Shown here: positions 63,101 to 64,000 of the stretch, piece by piece
How positions within the stretch are numbered: position 1 is the first letter of the stretch
How the letters are laid out: every line of letters starts with the position of its first letter
Origin: Bacillota bacterium
GTDB taxonomy: Bacteria > Bacillota > Clostridia > Lachnospirales > Lachnospiraceae
Direction of reading: 5' to 3'
Length of the DNA stretch: 64,000 nucleotides
Assembly: GCA_023410575.1 (NCBI GenBank)
Contig: JAEYPP010000031.1
Location: 1-64,000 of the forward strand
Notes under the pieces: generated by a model
The model's database searches: none
What the model saw: only the letters and a program-made list of their open reading frames with translations
Told to the model about the DNA's origin: nothing
Made by a program: the position numbers and the translations under genes

Positions 63101-63323
63101 TGTAATTACCAACCGACAGGTACAATTAGTAATTAATTCTCCAATTGGTATGGACAGTGAATTCGATGATAGTTATATTCGAAAAGCAGCAATCAAGACG
63201 AAAACATGCTATATAACTACAATGGCAGCAGCTAAAGCAGCTGCAAAAGGTATTCTTGAAATTAAGAATAATCCACATCGTACCTTACTTTCTTTACAAG
63301 AGTTACATGCACTTATTAAGTAA
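60105..63323 (+). CDS. carB: Carbamoyl-phosphate synthase large subunit
   Basis: A 1072-residue enzyme making carbamoyl phosphate for pyrimidines and arginine. Two homologous ATP-grasp halves are visible: GSGPIIIGQACEFDYSGTQ, EINPRTSRSSALASKATG in the first and GGGPNRIGQGIEFDYCSVHA, EANPRASRTVPLVSK in the second. A C-terminal MGS-like regulatory domain follows (LMATGHTYDTIKAAGFEV). The length is standard. ATG 60105 follows TGGAGG; ATG 60093 lies before it. carA is not adjacent: upstream is a DUF421 gene and downstream a convergent gene. Confidence 0.96.
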   Translation: MGKRTDIHKVLIIGSGPIIIGQACEFDYSGTQACKALRNLGYEIVLVNSNPATIMTDPGIADVTYIEPLNVKRLEQIIDKERPDAILPNLGGQSGLNLCSELASARVLDKYGVKVIGVQIDAIERGEDRIEFKKTMNSLGIEMARSEVAYSVDEALAIADQLGYPVVLRPAYTMGGAGGGLVYNVEELKTVCARGLQASLVGQVLVEESILGWEELELEVVRDANNKMITVCFIENIDPLGVHTGDSFCSAPMLTISKEVQKRLQEQAYKIVEAIEVIGGTNVQFAHDPVTDRIIVIEINPRTSRSSALASKATGFPIALVSAMLAAGLTLDEIPCGKYGTLDQYVPDGDYIVIKFARWAFEKFKGVEDKLGTQMRAVGEVMSIGKTYKEAFQKAIRSLETGRYGLGYAKDFHEKSKEELLKMLCIPTSERQFIMYEALRKGATIEELFELTKIKHYFIEQMKELVEEEENLLKYKGSVPSKEVLTIAKKNGFSDKYIAKILDIKEQEVREARIAIGVEEAWEGVHVSGTTDSAYYYSTYNAKDQSKVNNSKQKIMILGGGPNRIGQGIEFDYCSVHAALALKKLGFETIIVNCNPETVSTDYDTSDKLYFEPLTLEDVLSIYKKENPVGIIAQFGGQTPLNLAAELKKNGVKILGTSPEVIDLAEDRDQFRSMMDKLGIPMPEAGMAVNVEEATEIAERIGYPVMVRPSYVLGGRGMEVVYTKESLESYMNAAVGVTPDRPILIDRFLKHAMECEADAISDGKHAFVPAVMEHIELAGVHSGDSACIIPSLNISEDNLNTIKEYTRKIAEEMGVCGLMNMQYAIEDGVVYVLEANPRASRTVPLVSKVCGIEMVPIATDIITAELTGRPSPISSLHESKVPYYGVKEAVFPFNMFPEVDPLLGPEMRSTGEVLGLADTFGEAFYKAEEATQTCLPLEGKVLISVNNKDKDEVVEVVRDLVEAGFTLMATGHTYDTIKAAGFEVDKINKMYEGRPNIYDVITNRQVQLVINSPIGMDSEFDDSYIRKAAIKTKTCYITTMAAAKAAAKGILEIKNNPHRTLLSLQELHALIK

Positions 63324-63360
63324 TAAGAAAAGCACATTTCGTAAGCTCTTTTCTATTAAG

Positions 63361-63418
63361 AAAAGCTGTTGTGGGAAATGATTCAGAATTAATCTGAATT
63401 ATTCCTACAACAGCTTTT
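63361..63418. terminator. Bidirectional terminator between carB and the hypothetical gene
   Basis: AAAAGCTGTTGT (63361-63372) pairs with ACAACAGCTTTT (63407-63418), with further inner pairing of ATTCAGA and TCTGAAT. It is flanked by T-rich and A-rich runs between convergent genes. Confidence 0.85.
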
Positions 63419-63454
63419 TATATCATTGAAATGAGATTTCTTCGATTTTTTTAA

Positions 63455-64000
63455 TTAACGTTTTGCTGAGATTGCCTTATAAAAATCATTTAGGTTGGAA
63501 TCTGTTTCAATTGCTTGAACAAATCTCTGATCAACGCTTTGAATTAGGTCAACTACCTCTTCATGATTTCTGATATTTTCTAGTTGCTTTGTTTCTTTTG
63601 CTGTCAGTTCATTAAAGTAGAGTTTTGGCTTTCCTTTTACATTCTTAATCAATAGTTGATCAATCGATGGAGCTGGAGTATCGATCGTATGAATCTTTAA
63701 GTCATATACGACATAGACAACGAGGGAAACATTATCAATACCCTGTGTTACATAGATTTTCTGATTATCATAGCCTTCAATATATTCCATCTTTCGTAAC
63801 ATGACATCGACATCCATGCTATTTTCGTCAATAGTAACTGCATCATATGCTTTTTTATCCGCATTTAAAATTGCATCATAGTAATCAGCAACTAATTTTG
63901 TGATAGTAGAATCATTGTTTTCAAGTAAAAAAGAGGGTTCTTCAACAATCTCTTTTGATTCATTACTGTATGCACTAATTGCTGTATCAGCTTGTAAGTC
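63455..64000 (-). CDS. Hypothetical protein, N-terminus beyond the window (partial)
   Basis: A minus-strand frame open to the window edge, giving 181 visible residues; there is no stop between 63818 and 64000, so the internal ATG at 63817 is not the start. The visible part has a low-complexity linker (SNESKEIVEEPSFLLENND) then an alpha+beta domain (ADYYDAILNADKKAYDAV; YVTQGIDNVSLVVYVVYDLKI). This looks like the soluble part of a membrane-anchored or lipoprotein-type protein with an NTF2-like fold. I do not recognise a family. Confidence 0.65.
   Translation of the reverse strand, partial: DLQADTAISAYSNESKEIVEEPSFLLENNDSTITKLVADYYDAILNADKKAYDAVTIDENSMDVDVMLRKMEYIEGYDNQKIYVTQGIDNVSLVVYVVYDLKIHTIDTPAPSIDQLLIKNVKGKPKLYFNELTAKETKQLENIRNHEEVVDLIQSVDQRFVQAIETDSNLNDFYKAISAKR

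Noticed and set aside
1..64000. CRISPR array, tRNA or rRNA genes, prophage
   Set aside because: No regularly spaced direct repeats with unique spacers, no cloverleaf-like sequences, no rRNA segments and no phage or transposase genes were recognised. The repeats present are inverted and dispersed.

Overview
The window looks like a chromosomal segment of a low-GC anaerobic Firmicute of the Lachnospiraceae / Clostridium cluster XIVa type. Supporting signs are AT-rich intergenic DNA, strong AGGAGG ribosome sites, a T-box leader, the one-step LL-diaminopimelate aminotransferase (dapL), pyruvate phosphate dikinase (ppdK), a single-chain GlyRS and a transamidation operon. It resembles Lachnoclostridium (Clostridium) phytofermentans, but that is an inference from gene content and was not checked by a search. 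I saw no rRNA, tRNA, CRISPR array, prophage or transposase gene.

Layout. 0-2.8 kb: the tail of a glutamine synthetase, an ANTAR antiterminator, dapF and dapL. 3.2-5.6 kb: a large LtaS-like polyglycerolphosphate transferase. 5.7-10.9 kb: a T-box leader controlling archaeal-type aspS and gatCAB, i.e. tRNA-dependent Asn/Gln synthesis. 10.9-20.6 kb: housekeeping genes (PilZ protein, DHH phosphoesterase, zinc-ribbon membrane protein, cold-shock protein, M16C protease, era-yqzL-recO, glyS). 21.0-25.5 kb: a Bce-type peptide sensing and detoxification module (response regulator, kinase, ABC ATPase, permease). 25.6-30.6 kb: DUF3237 protein, MATE exporter and ppdK. 30.8-40.7 kb: an accessory stretch of short independent units: metallo-hydrolase, PhzF, a broken SUFU-like gene, AraC plus a partner protein, TetR plus CPBP protease, two acetyltransferases, a 328-residue unknown, a DUF1905-nitroreductase fusion and an aldo/keto reductase. 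41.0-43.7 kb: a YtrA-type GntR/ABC-2 operon. 43.8-48.3 kb: glutamate dehydrogenase followed by a very large PEP-synthase-like/nucleotidyltransferase fusion. 48.9-64 kb: mntP, a cupin, a full-length Lhr helicase, cysK, an EamA transporter, a GreA-family factor, an MCP, a DUF421 protein, carB and a truncated hypothetical gene.

The most unusual content is between the genes. Three families of structured repeats are scattered through the window. R1 (six copies) is always found directly downstream of a terminator-type hairpin. R2 (three copies plus a fragment) and R3 (two copies) are 100-200 nt fold-back elements. They have a conserved core, but their outer arms differ between copies while remaining complementary within each copy. 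Between R2 copies A and B I count four compensated base-pair exchanges in the arm. This is what maintained secondary structure would look like, either an RNA or a hairpin-dependent mobile element. I know of no named family that matches them.

Several genes work together. GS/ANTAR, GDH and the transamidation operon are nitrogen-linked. DapF and DapL act at successive steps of lysine/peptidoglycan precursor synthesis. Era, YqzL and RecO keep the conserved Firmicute order. The BceRSAB-like and YtrA-like modules point to antimicrobial-peptide or cell-envelope stress responses.
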